A DNA stretch of 64,000 bases. It comes from Methylomonas paludis. Its GTDB lineage: Bacteria > Pseudomonadota > Gammaproteobacteria > Methylococcales > Methylomonadaceae. Where the stretch lies: NCBI RefSeq assembly GCF_018734325.1, contig NZ_CP073754.1:3038001-3102000 (forward strand). Direction: 5' to 3'. Position 1 is the first letter of the stretch. The number at the start of each line of letters is the position of its first letter. The notes beneath the pieces are model-generated. The model saw only the letters and a list, made by a program, of their open reading frames with translations, searched no databases and was not told the origin of the DNA. Shown piece by piece: positions 17,666 through 26,739 of this stretch. The position numbers and the translations under genes are program-made.

Positions 17666-18094
17666 TTATTTAATCCAGCCGATAATATGATCTTCCATAT
17701 CTTCGACTTGTGATTCTTTAATGGCATAACTGCGTATGGATACGCCGGCCTTTCTGACCGAATCCGGGTCTTTGCTAATCAGCGGATGCCAGACTGGTAA
17801 GGGTTCGCCTATGGTCAGCAGGCGATAGGCGCAGGTATCCGGCAGCCATTTGTAACCGGAGAAATCGTGCTGTTTTAAGTCCAAACATTCCGGTACCAGG
17901 GTGCAGCGTTCGCTATAACGCGTACAACGGCAGCTATCCAGATCAATTAATTCGCAGACTACCCGGGTGACTGCAATTTCGCCGCTGTCTTCATCTTCCA
18001 GTTTATGCAGACAGCATTTTCCGCAGTTATCACACAGTGACTCCCATTCGGCAGTGCTCATTTCGGCTAGTGATTTGGTTTCCCAGAAGTTCAT
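17666..18094 (-). CDS. ycgN: YcgN-family cysteine cluster protein (UPF0260)
   Basis: 142 residues. It has the family Cys pattern: CDNCGKCCLHK, VVCELIDLDSCRCTRY, CTLVPEC, and the later motif WLPDTCAYRLL. These residues probably bind an Fe-S cluster or zinc; the molecular role is unknown. It starts 4 bp downstream of ftsX in the same orientation, so it is likely the last gene of the ftsX operon. Confidence 0.88.
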   Translation of the reverse strand: MNFWETKSLAEMSTAEWESLCDNCGKCCLHKLEDEDSGEIAVTRVVCELIDLDSCRCTRYSERCTLVPECLDLKQHDFSGYKWLPDTCAYRLLTIGEPLPVWHPLISKDPDSVRKAGVSIRSYAIKESQVEDMEDHIIGWIK

Positions 18095-18098
18095 GGCT

Positions 18099-19067
18099 TT
18101 ATTGAGGTTTGAGTATACGCAATTGATAATACAACACCACCCAAGCGCCGAACACAGCCAGCAAGGAGGCTATCATCAGCAGGGATAAAAATTCTGTAAA
18201 GCTTAAAAATAGTAATTCGAATGAGGCATTGTAAAGTATGGAGAGTTTTTCCACCGGCGATTCGACGATAAATAGCATGACAGTAATGATGATCCAGGCC
18301 AGAAAACCGCCCAGAAAGCCCAGCCAAAATCCGGTATACAGAAATGGCCGCTGAATAAAGGCATTGGTGGCGCCTACCAGTTTGGAAATGAATACTTCAT
18401 CCTGGCGATTTTGTAATTCCAGACGTATGGTATTGGCGGTAACAAAGGTGACGGCAAAACCCAGCAGGATGCTGACCAGAGTAACGCCGCGCCCGGCGAT
18501 TTGCATAATAGTTTGCACCCGCTCCACCCATTGCATATCCACCTGCACAAATTCCACTTGAGGCATTTGCTTGAATTCGCCCTGAAGTTTATCGATATCG
18601 GCTTTGGTTTCCAGTACGTTTTTGGGTAATACCTGTATCACGCTGGGCAAAGGGTTGGTATCCAAGGCTTTCAGAGCATCGGCAAATCCGCTGTTGAGGC
18701 GAAATTCTTCCAGCGCCTGTTTTTTGCTGATGTATTTGGCATCGACGATGCTGTCATGCTGTTTTAATTGTTCGGTGAGTTTCAGACCTGCCGCTTCGGT
18801 GACGTTATCACGCAAAAACAGCGACATTTGGTTGGTAGCCTGCAGATTACCGGTTAATTGCTGGATATTGGCCACCACGATATAAAAACCGCCGGCCAAG
18901 GAAATCGCAATGGATAATACCAGCAAGGTCATGGCTGACGTATAGGGGGTACGGCTGAGCCGGCCTAAACTGGAAAACAAGCCGTGAGCATGATTAAGCA
19001 AATAGGCGGAAAATTGTTCTTTAAGCCTATCGGCAAACGGTTTTGCGTTGCGTTTTTTCATGCTCAA
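18099..19067 (-). CDS. ftsX: Cell division protein FtsX
   Basis: 322 residues. N-terminal cytoplasmic region, TM1 (about 45-65), a periplasmic loop (about 70-195, NMSLFLRDNVTE-like and FRLNSGFADALKALDTNPLP), then three TM segments (about 198-318) in the permease domain. With FtsE it forms an ABC-type complex at the division septum that activates cell-wall hydrolases through EnvC. It overlaps ftsE by 4 bp (ATGA-type). Confidence 0.93.
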   Translation of the reverse strand: MSMKKRNAKPFADRLKEQFSAYLLNHAHGLFSSLGRLSRTPYTSAMTLLVLSIAISLAGGFYIVVANIQQLTGNLQATNQMSLFLRDNVTEAAGLKLTEQLKQHDSIVDAKYISKKQALEEFRLNSGFADALKALDTNPLPSVIQVLPKNVLETKADIDKLQGEFKQMPQVEFVQVDMQWVERVQTIMQIAGRGVTLVSILLGFAVTFVTANTIRLELQNRQDEVFISKLVGATNAFIQRPFLYTGFWLGFLGGFLAWIIITVMLFIVESPVEKLSILYNASFELLFLSFTEFLSLLMIASLLAVFGAWVVLYYQLRILKPQ

Positions 19068-19720
19068 CTCGCTACCAGATGGCCTTTATGCAGTGTCAAA
19101 ACCCGATGGCCCAGACTGTTAATGAGTTCTATATCGTGGGTGGCAATTAAAATGGTGACACCTACCTGTTTAAACTCTTCAAACATGTACATAATCTCGG
19201 CAGACAAATCAGGATCGAGATTTCCGGTCGGCTCATCGGCCAGTATCAGTTTGGGTTTGTTGACAATTGCTCTGGCTATGCCAACCCGCTGCTGTTCACC
19301 GCCGGACAAGGCCAGCGGATATTTTCTTTCTTTGCTGAGTAATTTGACTTTGTCCAGAGCTGCCCTTACCCGCCGGGAAATCTCCTGATGGTTAACCCCG
19401 CTGACAATCAGGGGCAAGGCTACATTATCAAACACGGTTCTGTCGTTCAGTAATTTATAGTCCTGGAAAATCAATCCCAAGTGACGGCGGATATAAGGAA
19501 TGCGCCAATCACTAATGCGACTGATATTCTGGTTATCCAGGGTGATGACGCCTCGGTTGCATTGTTCCATCATGGCTATCAGTTTCAGTAAAGTACTTTT
19601 ACCGGCCCCGGAGCGACCAGTCAGAAACGCCATTTCCCCACGATACAGGTGAAAGCAGACATCCGACAGTGCTTCGCCGGCATCAGGGTAACGTTTACTG
19701 ACGTGCTCAAATTTCAGCAT
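19064..19720 (-). CDS. ftsE: Cell division ATP-binding protein FtsE
   Basis: 218 residues, full length. Walker A GRSGAGKSTLLKL (about 37-49), Q loop LIFQDYKLLNDRT, signature LSGGEQQRVGIARAIV, Walker B LILADEPTGNLD and H loop ATHDIEL are all present. It is the ATPase partner of FtsX. It starts 3 bp after the end of the CtaA-FtsY gene, preserving the classic ftsY-ftsE-ftsX order. Confidence 0.96.
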   Translation of the reverse strand: MLKFEHVSKRYPDAGEALSDVCFHLYRGEMAFLTGRSGAGKSTLLKLIAMMEQCNRGVITLDNQNISRISDWRIPYIRRHLGLIFQDYKLLNDRTVFDNVALPLIVSGVNHQEISRRVRAALDKVKLLSKERKYPLALSGGEQQRVGIARAIVNKPKLILADEPTGNLDPDLSAEIMYMFEEFKQVGVTILIATHDIELINSLGHRVLTLHKGHLVAS

Positions 19721-19723
19721 GGT

Positions 19724-21718
19724 TTAGTCGGTTTCAAACAAGGCATCTACAAAGGTTTTGGCATCAAAGTCTTGCAGGTCGGTAATGGCTTCTCCCACAC
19801 CGATAAAACGGATCGGCACTTGCAACTGGTTAGCCAAGGCAAAAATCACCCCACCTTTGGCGGTGCCGTCCAATTTGGTTAAGGCTAAACCGGTCAGCTT
19901 GACGGCTTCGTTAAATAAGCGGGCCTGTGATAAGGCATTTTGGCCGGTGCAGGCATCCAGTATCAATAACACTTCATGAGGCGCATTTTCATCCAGCTTA
20001 CCCATAATCCGTTTGATTTTTTTCAATTCTTCCATCAAGTTGGACTTGGTATGCAAGCGTCCGGCAGTATCGGCAATCAACACATCCACGCCTTTGGCTT
20101 TGGCAGACTGCAGGGCATCGAATATAACCGAAGCTGAATCTGCACCACTATGCTGGGCAACCACCTGAATATTATTGCGCTCACCCCAGGTTTGCAACTG
20201 TTCGACAGCGGCGGCCCGAAAGGTATCACCTGCCGCCAGCATGACGCTATGGCCCTGACCCTGCAGGCGATGCGCCAGCTTACCTATGGATGTGGTTTTA
20301 CCGGCACCGTTAACGCCAACTACCAGAATGACAAACGGACTGTCCTGAGCTGGAATCCGCAAGGGCTGGCTGCAAGGCTCCAGCATTTCATACAGAATTT
20401 GTTTTAAAGCCTGGGTTAAGGCTACTCCATCTTTAAGCTGGTCTTTTTCCAGGCTTGCGGTCAATTGGCTGATTATTTTAGTGGTGGTCTCCATGCCTAA
20501 ATCCGCCATTAACAAGCGGGCTTCGATTTCTTCGAGCAGATCACGGCTGATTTTATTTTGGCCTATGCTGACGCTGCTGAGGACATTGGCCAGACTACCC
20601 CGAGTTTTGCTGAGCTGGTGTTTCAGGCGGAAAAACAGTGATTCCGGCTCCGGCTGGATTGGGGGTTCCAGACTAACTGGTTGGACAGGTATTTCCAGCC
20701 CGGTTGGCAAGGTTTCCGCTTCGGGCAGTTCATCTGTACCGCTGCTGTATTTGCCATAAAAGTTGATCAGCAACAAGGGCAACATCAATAAAGCCGCAAA
20801 GGCATTATGAGCCACTGCTGACCATAAGGGTAAATCATGTTTGATAGTAAAAATGCCCAGACCGATTTGCACCAGTAACAATAGGCTTAACCAAACGCCA
20901 GCCCGACGTAGTGGTTTGGGGTTTTGCTCTGCGGTAGCTGACAACATGACCAAGGTCAGCAACACAAAGCTGATTAAGGCACCTAGCCTGTGTAACCAAT
21001 GCACGGCAATTTGAGCGGCTGCCGGCAGAATGCTGGCATCGCCGCTGACCAGGCCATGCCATAAATTTAAGGCACCGCCAAAATCAGCATCCGGTAACCA
21101 GGCCCCATTACAACGTGGGAAATCCACACATGCCAGAGCAGCATAATTACTGCTGACCCAGCCACCCAAGCCGATTTGCAGCAGTAATACCAGTATGGCT
21201 ACTCCAGTCAACAGCGTGGGGCCTAAGCGTTGTGGACGGCGCTTGAGCTGGGGATGACTATGCAGATAAATCCACACCAAGGTCCACAGAGTAATGAAGC
21301 CCAGCAACAGGTGGCTACTTACCACGATAGGCATGACCTTGAGATTGACTGTCCACATACCCAGAGCAGCTTGCCCGGCTATGATGATCAGCAGCGCCAA
21401 GGACCAGGCAAAGGCTTTGCGTGATTGCGGCTTGGCCAACCAGGCCAATACCGGCAATATCAGTGCGATCAATCCCAGTAAACCAGCCAGATAACGATGA
21501 CTCATTTCTTTCCAGGCTTTGGCGGTGTCCAACGGATTTTCCGGAAATGCGGTGGCGGCATCGGCTTTAAATTCCGGGCTGGCACTAAGCACTGATTTAC
21601 CGTAACAGCCTGGCCAATCTGGACAACCCAAGCCGGCATCCGACAAGCGGACATAAGCTCCCACGACGATGACCAGCAGAGCCAGTATGACTCCAAACAA
21701 CGATATTTTTCTAAACAT
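19724..21718 (-). CDS. Heme A synthase-FtsY fusion protein
   Basis: 664 residues in one uninterrupted frame. Residues 1-320 are a complete COX15/CtaA protein: eight TM segments, GLGCPDWPGC in the first loop, a second Cys pair (C197, C203), and His residues at 74, 136, 243 and 304. Residues 321-360 are a Pro/Glu-rich linker. Residues 361-664 are a complete FtsY NG domain: N domain (RLKHQLSKTRGSLANVLSSV), G1 GVNGAGKTT (468-476), DTFRAAA, DTAGR and TKLDG. Normally heme A synthase and the SRP receptor are separate genes. There is no in-frame ATG or GTG with a ribosome-binding site at the junction (only a TTG near residue 337). The gene joins the cox operon to ftsE-ftsX. CtaA ends in the cytoplasm, so the fusion is topologically sensible. 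Confidence 0.85.
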   Translation of the reverse strand: MFRKISLFGVILALLVIVVGAYVRLSDAGLGCPDWPGCYGKSVLSASPEFKADAATAFPENPLDTAKAWKEMSHRYLAGLLGLIALILPVLAWLAKPQSRKAFAWSLALLIIIAGQAALGMWTVNLKVMPIVVSSHLLLGFITLWTLVWIYLHSHPQLKRRPQRLGPTLLTGVAILVLLLQIGLGGWVSSNYAALACVDFPRCNGAWLPDADFGGALNLWHGLVSGDASILPAAAQIAVHWLHRLGALISFVLLTLVMLSATAEQNPKPLRRAGVWLSLLLLVQIGLGIFTIKHDLPLWSAVAHNAFAALLMLPLLLINFYGKYSSGTDELPEAETLPTGLEIPVQPVSLEPPIQPEPESLFFRLKHQLSKTRGSLANVLSSVSIGQNKISRDLLEEIEARLLMADLGMETTTKIISQLTASLEKDQLKDGVALTQALKQILYEMLEPCSQPLRIPAQDSPFVILVVGVNGAGKTTSIGKLAHRLQGQGHSVMLAAGDTFRAAAVEQLQTWGERNNIQVVAQHSGADSASVIFDALQSAKAKGVDVLIADTAGRLHTKSNLMEELKKIKRIMGKLDENAPHEVLLILDACTGQNALSQARLFNEAVKLTGLALTKLDGTAKGGVIFALANQLQVPIRFIGVGEAITDLQDFDAKTFVDALFETD

Positions 21719-21721
21719 GTG

Positions 21722-22318
21722 CTAACCGATTTGTGAAATTTTGAGTAATTTACTTAAGTCATTTCTAACTTTGTAGGGATCGTAGCCAACCGGGTATTTC
21801 ATCATTAAATTACCCAGCGGGTCCATAATGAACAACATGCCTTCGGTAATGGACTGACCGGCAATAGCCTGCAGTTTTGCTGATAATTCGCTGGATATCT
21901 CAACTTTCAGCAGCCGGCCATCAGTTTGCCAATCCGCAGAAAATACCGGTTGCGCATTTTTTGCCATTACTATAGCCGCGCGCCGGATTCTTGGTATATC
22001 TTTACCCAGCATTAGGGAAAGCTGTCTTGATTTATATAAAGCATCCTCGCATACCGGGCCGCATTGATTGTTAGGTACCAGATTGACCAATACCCAATGG
22101 CCTTGCAATTCATTGATTTTTTCGGCACTAAACGGGTCATAACCGGAAAACTCGCTAATAGCAATTGGTAACGGTGGGGTAATTAAGTCGCCATTACTGG
22201 CACCTAAGCGCAATGCAGCCGGGTTTTTGGCTAAATACCAGGCAATCAGAAACGGAATAATGCTCATCGCAAAAATGACGATAATAAGGATGCGATTTTT
22301 TTTAAGCTGTGTGTTCAC
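21722..22318 (-). CDS. Cytochrome oxidase-associated membrane protein with a SCO/thioredoxin-like domain
   Basis: About 198 residues from GTG at 22318, which overlaps the surf1 stop as GTGA; the longer frame to 22381 reads back into surf1. One N-terminal TM (ILIIVIFAMSIIPFLIAWYL), then a periplasmic domain with GHWVLVNLVPNNQCGPVCED, resembling the redox loop of SCO-type proteins (C-x3-C). In many gammaproteobacteria a gene of this type sits between surf1 and ctaA in the aa3-oxidase cluster. A role in CuA maturation or redox is plausible, not shown. Confidence 0.7.
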   Translation of the reverse strand: MNTQLKKNRILIIVIFAMSIIPFLIAWYLAKNPAALRLGASNGDLITPPLPIAISEFSGYDPFSAEKINELQGHWVLVNLVPNNQCGPVCEDALYKSRQLSLMLGKDIPRIRRAAIVMAKNAQPVFSADWQTDGRLLKVEISSELSAKLQAIAGQSITEGMLFIMDPLGNLMMKYPVGYDPYKVRNDLSKLLKISQIG

Positions 22319-23046
22319 TGGGTTTTTCTTATTGTTATCCAAAAAAACAGCGCGGTAAGAGTCAGCGCCAAACCAAACCATTGTACTGCATAAGCCTGAT
22401 GTTTCTCAGGCGGAATCGTAGTACTGATTTGCCATTGGCGTTTATAGCCTTCTGTCTCTTTGGCGTCCAGCTCGATCTGAAAGTCATATAAATCATAAGA
22501 CAGTTTGGCGGCCAAAATCTGACTGTTGATAACCTGAACAACTGCCGGCCAACCGGCCGTGGGAATTTCAGCACCAGCCAGTTTAATACCCACCCCCGGA
22601 AATTGATTGATGCGCCCCAAAATGTGCATAACAGGGCTGTGTATACTGATATCTGGCAAAGTCTGGCGATTAATACCTAAAGGTAACCAGCCACGATTGA
22701 CCAGTACAGCCCGTTGTTCCCCGTCAATTAAAAACGGGCTTAACACCATATAGCCCGGCTTACCTTCCATCATTTGATTATCCAGCAAAAACTGGTGAGC
22801 ATCATCATAATGGCCACTTACCTGAATATTTTGGTATCGATATGTGCTGATGTCGGCTCCGAGTGCTTGCTGGTTTAAATCAAGTACTGCGGCACTGATG
22901 GCTGCCCGCTGTTGAGCTAAAAAGGCTTTTTTCTGTTCGGCTCGGTTTAACTGCCAGAACCCCAAACTGCACAGTGCGGCCATTAATCCCAGATAGATAG
23001 CTATGCTTAACCACGAACATTTAACTTCCCGCTGCAAAATTTTCAT
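22315..23046 (-). CDS. SURF1-family cytochrome oxidase assembly protein
   Basis: 243 residues. It has the two-helix layout of SURF1 (TM at about 13-32 and at the C-terminal end, QWFGLALTLTALFFWITI) with family motifs YRYQNIQVSGHYD, LVNRGWLPLG and HQAYAVQWFGLA. SURF1 helps insert heme A into subunit I. It lies in the cox operon between ctaE-side genes and the SCO-like gene, overlapping the latter by 4 bp. Confidence 0.88.
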   Translation of the reverse strand: MKILQREVKCSWLSIAIYLGLMAALCSLGFWQLNRAEQKKAFLAQQRAAISAAVLDLNQQALGADISTYRYQNIQVSGHYDDAHQFLLDNQMMEGKPGYMVLSPFLIDGEQRAVLVNRGWLPLGINRQTLPDISIHSPVMHILGRINQFPGVGIKLAGAEIPTAGWPAVVQVINSQILAAKLSYDLYDFQIELDAKETEGYKRQWQISTTIPPEKHQAYAVQWFGLALTLTALFFWITIRKTQ

Positions 23047-23133
23047 GTGTTTTAGTCTGTGTATTGATTAATTTTTATTGGCAAGCTGAGACGGATAGCC
23101 GAGAATGCCGGTTTTAACATTTTATTCTGCGCC

Positions 23134-23394
23134 ATGCTCGTAAAAACTATCGTTATTATTGCTTTCCTGGCCATTATTGCCAGCTTGGTCACTGCTCTGT
23201 TTTTTCTGGTAAAGCGTCGGGCGGGTGAAGAATCGACTAAAACTGCCAAGGCTTTAACAGTGAGGATTACTTTGTCCTTACTGCTATTTGTGTTTCTGAT
23301 TCTGGCTTTGGCCACTGGCTTGATCCAACCGCATGGGATAGGTGCCAATATCGAGCGCGCTCATTTGCAGAACAACTCAACTGCTTCACCTTGA
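23134..23394 (+). CDS. DUF2909 twin-TM protein
   Basis: 86 residues with two TM segments (about 4-27 and 46-67) joined by a basic loop, and the motif TGLIQPHGI near the end, typical of DUF2909 proteins found in proteobacterial aa3-oxidase clusters. It is on the plus strand, opposite to the cox genes on both sides: divergent from surf1 and convergent with ctaE, with a two-way terminator after it. This inverted position is common for the family. Function unknown. Confidence 0.8.
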   Translation: MLVKTIVIIAFLAIIASLVTALFFLVKRRAGEESTKTAKALTVRITLSLLLFVFLILALATGLIQPHGIGANIERAHLQNNSTASP

Positions 23395-23408
23395 TGCTGT
23401 AAAGTTGG

Positions 23409-23446
23409 CAAAAAAAAAGCGCGATTCAAGCGAACCGCGCTTTTTA
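23409..23446. terminator. Bidirectional terminator between DUF2909 and coxC
   Basis: The arms GCGCG and CGCGC with inner TTC/GAA pairing are flanked by an A run on the left and T run on the right, so it should stop transcription from both convergent genes. Confidence 0.75.
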
Positions 23447-23462
23447 TATTGGTTTGGCTAAA

Positions 23463-24338
23463 CTAAACAATATAGACAAAAATAAACAGCCCCAACCAAA
23501 CTACGTCAACAAAATGCCAATACCATGCGGCGGCTTCAAAGGCAAAATGATTTTCTGGCGTGAAATGACCTTTCCAACTTCTGAATAGAACCACGGACAG
23601 GATAATGGCTCCTACTATAACGTGAAAACCGTGAAAACCGGTGAGCATGAAAAAGGTTGATCCGTAGATTCCACTACCCAGAGTCAAGCCCATGTCGTGA
23701 TAGGCTTCATAATATTCAGTAGCCTGACAAGCAACGAATATAAAGCCCAGTCCGACAGTGGCCAATAAGCCTTTTATCAACTGCTCGCGATTTTTAGCCA
23801 GTAAGCCATGATGCGCCCAGGTGCAGGTAACACCGCTGGACAGCAGCAACAGGGTGTTCAGCAAAGGCAAGCCAAACGCGCCCATAGCTTCGAAATGTCC
23901 GCCGACATTACCGGGACCATTGGTGGGCCAGATTGCCTGAAAGGCCGGCCATAGTACTTCGTGGGTTGAGCGTCCTGGACCACTGACGGCTCCGCTCTCG
24001 CCCAGCCAGGATACTGACAGGTTGCGGGTATACCATAAGGCGCCGAAAAATACGGCAAAGAACATGATTTCGGAGAAAATGAACCACATCATGGCCATCC
24101 GGTAGGAAATACCTACTCCGTGGTTGTACATGCCGGATTCGCTTTCAGTGGCTTGCAAAGCAAACCAGGCACCAAGCATCGCCAAGAACACGACAAAACC
24201 GACCAGCATCATGCCGGAACCGATGCTTGAACCGTTTAAATGATTGGCAAAACCAGCCAGCATAGTCATTAGCCCGGCGGTTGCCAGAACCGGCCATGTG
24301 GCCTTATGCGGGATATAATAAGCTGTGTTAGTAGACAT
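23463..24338 (-). CDS. ctaE: Cytochrome c oxidase subunit III
   Basis: 291 residues with seven TM segments. Contains the subunit III patterns WFIFSEIMFFAVFFGALWY, STFFMLTGFHGFHVIVGAII and the terminal AAAWYWHFVDVVWLGLFIFV. Subunit III stabilises the aa3 core and the O2 pathway. It starts 14 bp after ctaG in the order coxB-coxA-small gene-ctaG-ctaE. Confidence 0.95.
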   Translation of the reverse strand: MSTNTAYYIPHKATWPVLATAGLMTMLAGFANHLNGSSIGSGMMLVGFVVFLAMLGAWFALQATESESGMYNHGVGISYRMAMMWFIFSEIMFFAVFFGALWYTRNLSVSWLGESGAVSGPGRSTHEVLWPAFQAIWPTNGPGNVGGHFEAMGAFGLPLLNTLLLLSSGVTCTWAHHGLLAKNREQLIKGLLATVGLGFIFVACQATEYYEAYHDMGLTLGSGIYGSTFFMLTGFHGFHVIVGAIILSVVLFRSWKGHFTPENHFAFEAAAWYWHFVDVVWLGLFIFVYIV

Positions 24339-24352
24339 GACCTTCCCCTTTG

Positions 24353-24895
24353 TTAATCTTCAGTTATGTTAGTTCTATCAAAAAAAGTATACGACAGTGT
24401 AATGGTTTTATAACGCTCGGGTAACTTGGGATCGACCGCAAACCGAACCGGCATGGTCTTTTCCTCATTCGGTGCAAACGTTTGCGTGGTAAAACAAAAA
24501 CACTGAATTTTTTTAAAAAATTGTTCGGCAAGCCCAGGTGTGATACTTGGTATCGCTTGCGCCTTTAGGTTTATGCCGGTTTTGTTTTTGGCATAAAAAT
24601 TCACTGTGTAATATTGCCCCGGATGAACTTTAATACTACTGGTCTCAGCACTAAAACTCAGCGGAGTGGCGGCGTTAACCGAAGTGATGAACTCAACGCG
24701 AATTTCCCGGCTTTCATCAACCACAAACTCCCCGTTATTTTCCACCGCATTCTGAACCTTTATGTTCTGACCGGTAATATCACACAATACATTGTAAAGC
24801 GGTACCAGAGCATAGCCGAAGCCGAACATCAGCAACGCGATCAACACCAGCTTTTTCACTAGCTTGGTATTTTTACGTGCCAGTTCCTCGCTCAT
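24353..24895 (-). CDS. ctaG: Cytochrome oxidase assembly protein CtaG/Cox11
   Basis: 180 residues. One N-terminal TM ([20 protein letters not shown]), then a periplasmic Cu-binding domain with the Cox11 signature [20 protein letters not shown]. It delivers copper to CuB of subunit I. Its ATG overlaps the stop of the 32-residue small gene upstream. Confidence 0.95.
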   Translation of the reverse strand: MSEELARKNTKLVKKLVLIALLMFGFGYALVPLYNVLCDITGQNIKVQNAVENNGEFVVDESREIRVEFITSVNAATPLSFSAETSSIKVHPGQYYTVNFYAKNKTGINLKAQAIPSITPGLAEQFFKKIQCFCFTTQTFAPNEEKTMPVRFAVDPKLPERYKTITLSYTFFDRTNITED

Positions 24896-24990
24896 TGCGA
24901 CATAGCCTTTAATACCGCGAACACATAAATGGTGACGGCTATCAAGGTCAGCACCACGGCGGTCAGAATATTCTTTTTCTTGGTATCCAT
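24892..24990 (-). CDS. Small cytochrome oxidase assembly-type membrane protein (32 aa)
   Basis: [20 protein letters not shown] then [12 protein letters not shown]: a basic N-terminus followed by one TM helix. Its stop overlaps the ctaG start (ATGA), which implies translational coupling. Tiny single-TM genes at exactly this place, between coxA and ctaG, are common in proteobacterial cox operons and are annotated as cytochrome oxidase small assembly proteins. Function unproven. Confidence 0.75.
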   Translation of the reverse strand: MDTKKKNILTAVVLTLIAVTIYVFAVLKAMSQ

Positions 24991-25057
24991 ATTTTCACCA
25001 GACCCACTGCCCCCCGACTCTAGTCAGGAGGCAGTTTAATTGGCGGCCGATAAGCGC

Positions 25058-26686
25058 TTAAAAATGCTCAGTCGGGATAATTTCCGGCGGTGTGCTAAAG
25101 GTATGGTATGGCGCTGGTGATGGTACAGTCCATTCCAATCCGTGTTTGCTGGCATCTTCCCACACTTCATCGGTGGCTTTACCTGTGCCGCCTTTGATGG
25201 TGTCGATGACGATATAAACAAACAGCAGCTGGCTGAAGCCATACATGAAAGCGCCAATACTGGATACCATATTCCAATCCGCAAACTGGATGGCATAATC
25301 CGGAATCCGCCGCGGCATACCCGCCAAACCTAAAAAGTGCTGCGGGAAGAACAAAATATTGACCGAGATTGCCGACAACCAGAAATGCAGTCTGCCGATT
25401 TTTTCGTTATACATATTGCCGGTCCATTTTGGCAACCAGTAATAACCGGCAGCCATCAGGATGAAGATCGCGGCAGGTACCAGAGTGTAATGGAAATGGG
25501 CAACGATAAAATAGGTATCGTGGTATTGAAAATCCACTGGCGCTACCGACATCATCAAACCGGTAAAGCCACCCATGGTAAATAACACCACGAAAGCAAT
25601 GGAAAACAGCATCGGCGTTTCAAAAGTCAAAGAACCTTTCCACATGGTGGCGGTCCAGTTGAAAATTTTCACACCAGTCGGAATGGCGATCAACATGGTG
25701 GCGTACATAAAGTACAACTCGCCGGCTACCGGTAAACCGACAGTAAACATGTGATGTGCCCAAACGATAAATGACAGGAAGGCAATAGCCGCTGTGGCGT
25801 AGACCATGGAGGCATAGCCGAACAGGGGTTTACGGGCAAAGACCGGAATAATGGTTGAAGCCACACCGAAGGTGGGCAGGATCATTACATATACTTCCGG
25901 GTGACCGAAAAACCAGAAAATATGCTGATACAGTACCGGATCACCACCACCAGCCGCGTCAAAAAAGCTGGTGTTGAAGAAGCGGTCGGTGAGCAGCATG
26001 GTGACTGCTCCAGCAAATACCGGCATGATGGCAATCAGCAGGAATGCGGTAATCAACCAAGTCCAAACGAACAAGGGCATTTTCATCAGCGTCATGCCTG
26101 GGGCGCGCATATTGAAAATGGTGGCGATGATGTTAATCGCACCCATAATGGAGGAAACCCCCAGCATATGTACGGCAAACACCGCAAACGGGAAAGCTTT
26201 ACCGGTTTGCATAACCAGCGGCGGATAAAATGTCCAACCGGCTGAAGGAGCACCGCCTTCCATGAACAAGGTGCTGGCAATCAGCAATACGCCGGCAACC
26301 AGCATCCAGAAGCTCATGTTGTTCATACGTGGCAGAGCCATATCCGGAGCACCGATCATCATCGGTATCATCCAGTTGGCCAAGCCAACGAATGCCGGCA
26401 TTACCGCCGCAAATACCATGACCAGCGCGTGCATGGTAGTCATGGAATTGAAGAAATTCGGGTCAACAAATTGTAGACCCGGTTCAAATAATTCGGCACG
26501 AATAACTAATGCCATTGAGCCGCCGACAAAAAACATCACCAGCGCAAACAGCAAATACAAAGTGCCTATATCTTTATGGTTGGTGGTAATTATCCACCGC
26601 AAAATACCCTTTTCCGGGCCATGACCATGATCGTGGTCGTGATCGTGGTCGTGATGATCATCATGCTCGGCTACGACAGCAGACAT
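25058..26686 (-). CDS. ctaD: Cytochrome c oxidase subunit I (aa3 type)
   Basis: 542 residues, twelve TM segments. The heme a, heme a3 and CuB ligands lie in MTTMHALVMVF, the WFFGHPEVYVMILPTFG motif (His-Tyr crosslink), the HH of VWAHHMFTVG, and YFIVAHFHYTLV. It is the proton-pumping core of the terminal oxidase. The N-terminus is unusual: residues 8-23 are almost only His and Asp, with a tandem 12-base repeat in the DNA (26629-26652). Second gene of the operon after coxB. Confidence 0.96.
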   Translation of the reverse strand: MSAVVAEHDDHHDHDHDHDHGHGPEKGILRWIITTNHKDIGTLYLLFALVMFFVGGSMALVIRAELFEPGLQFVDPNFFNSMTTMHALVMVFAAVMPAFVGLANWMIPMMIGAPDMALPRMNNMSFWMLVAGVLLIASTLFMEGGAPSAGWTFYPPLVMQTGKAFPFAVFAVHMLGVSSIMGAINIIATIFNMRAPGMTLMKMPLFVWTWLITAFLLIAIMPVFAGAVTMLLTDRFFNTSFFDAAGGGDPVLYQHIFWFFGHPEVYVMILPTFGVASTIIPVFARKPLFGYASMVYATAAIAFLSFIVWAHHMFTVGLPVAGELYFMYATMLIAIPTGVKIFNWTATMWKGSLTFETPMLFSIAFVVLFTMGGFTGLMMSVAPVDFQYHDTYFIVAHFHYTLVPAAIFILMAAGYYWLPKWTGNMYNEKIGRLHFWLSAISVNILFFPQHFLGLAGMPRRIPDYAIQFADWNMVSSIGAFMYGFSQLLFVYIVIDTIKGGTGKATDEVWEDASKHGLEWTVPSPAPYHTFSTPPEIIPTEHF

Positions 26687-26739
26687 ACTCTATACCTCAA
26701 CAATAAATTGAAAATTTGTGCAATGCGAATTCCAGCAGC

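Noticed and set aside
20639-20762. A separate ftsY start inside the fusion
   Set aside because: The only ATG starts near the junction are in another frame and stop soon or lie within the last CtaA helix without a ribosome-binding site; a lone TTG remains possible but weak.
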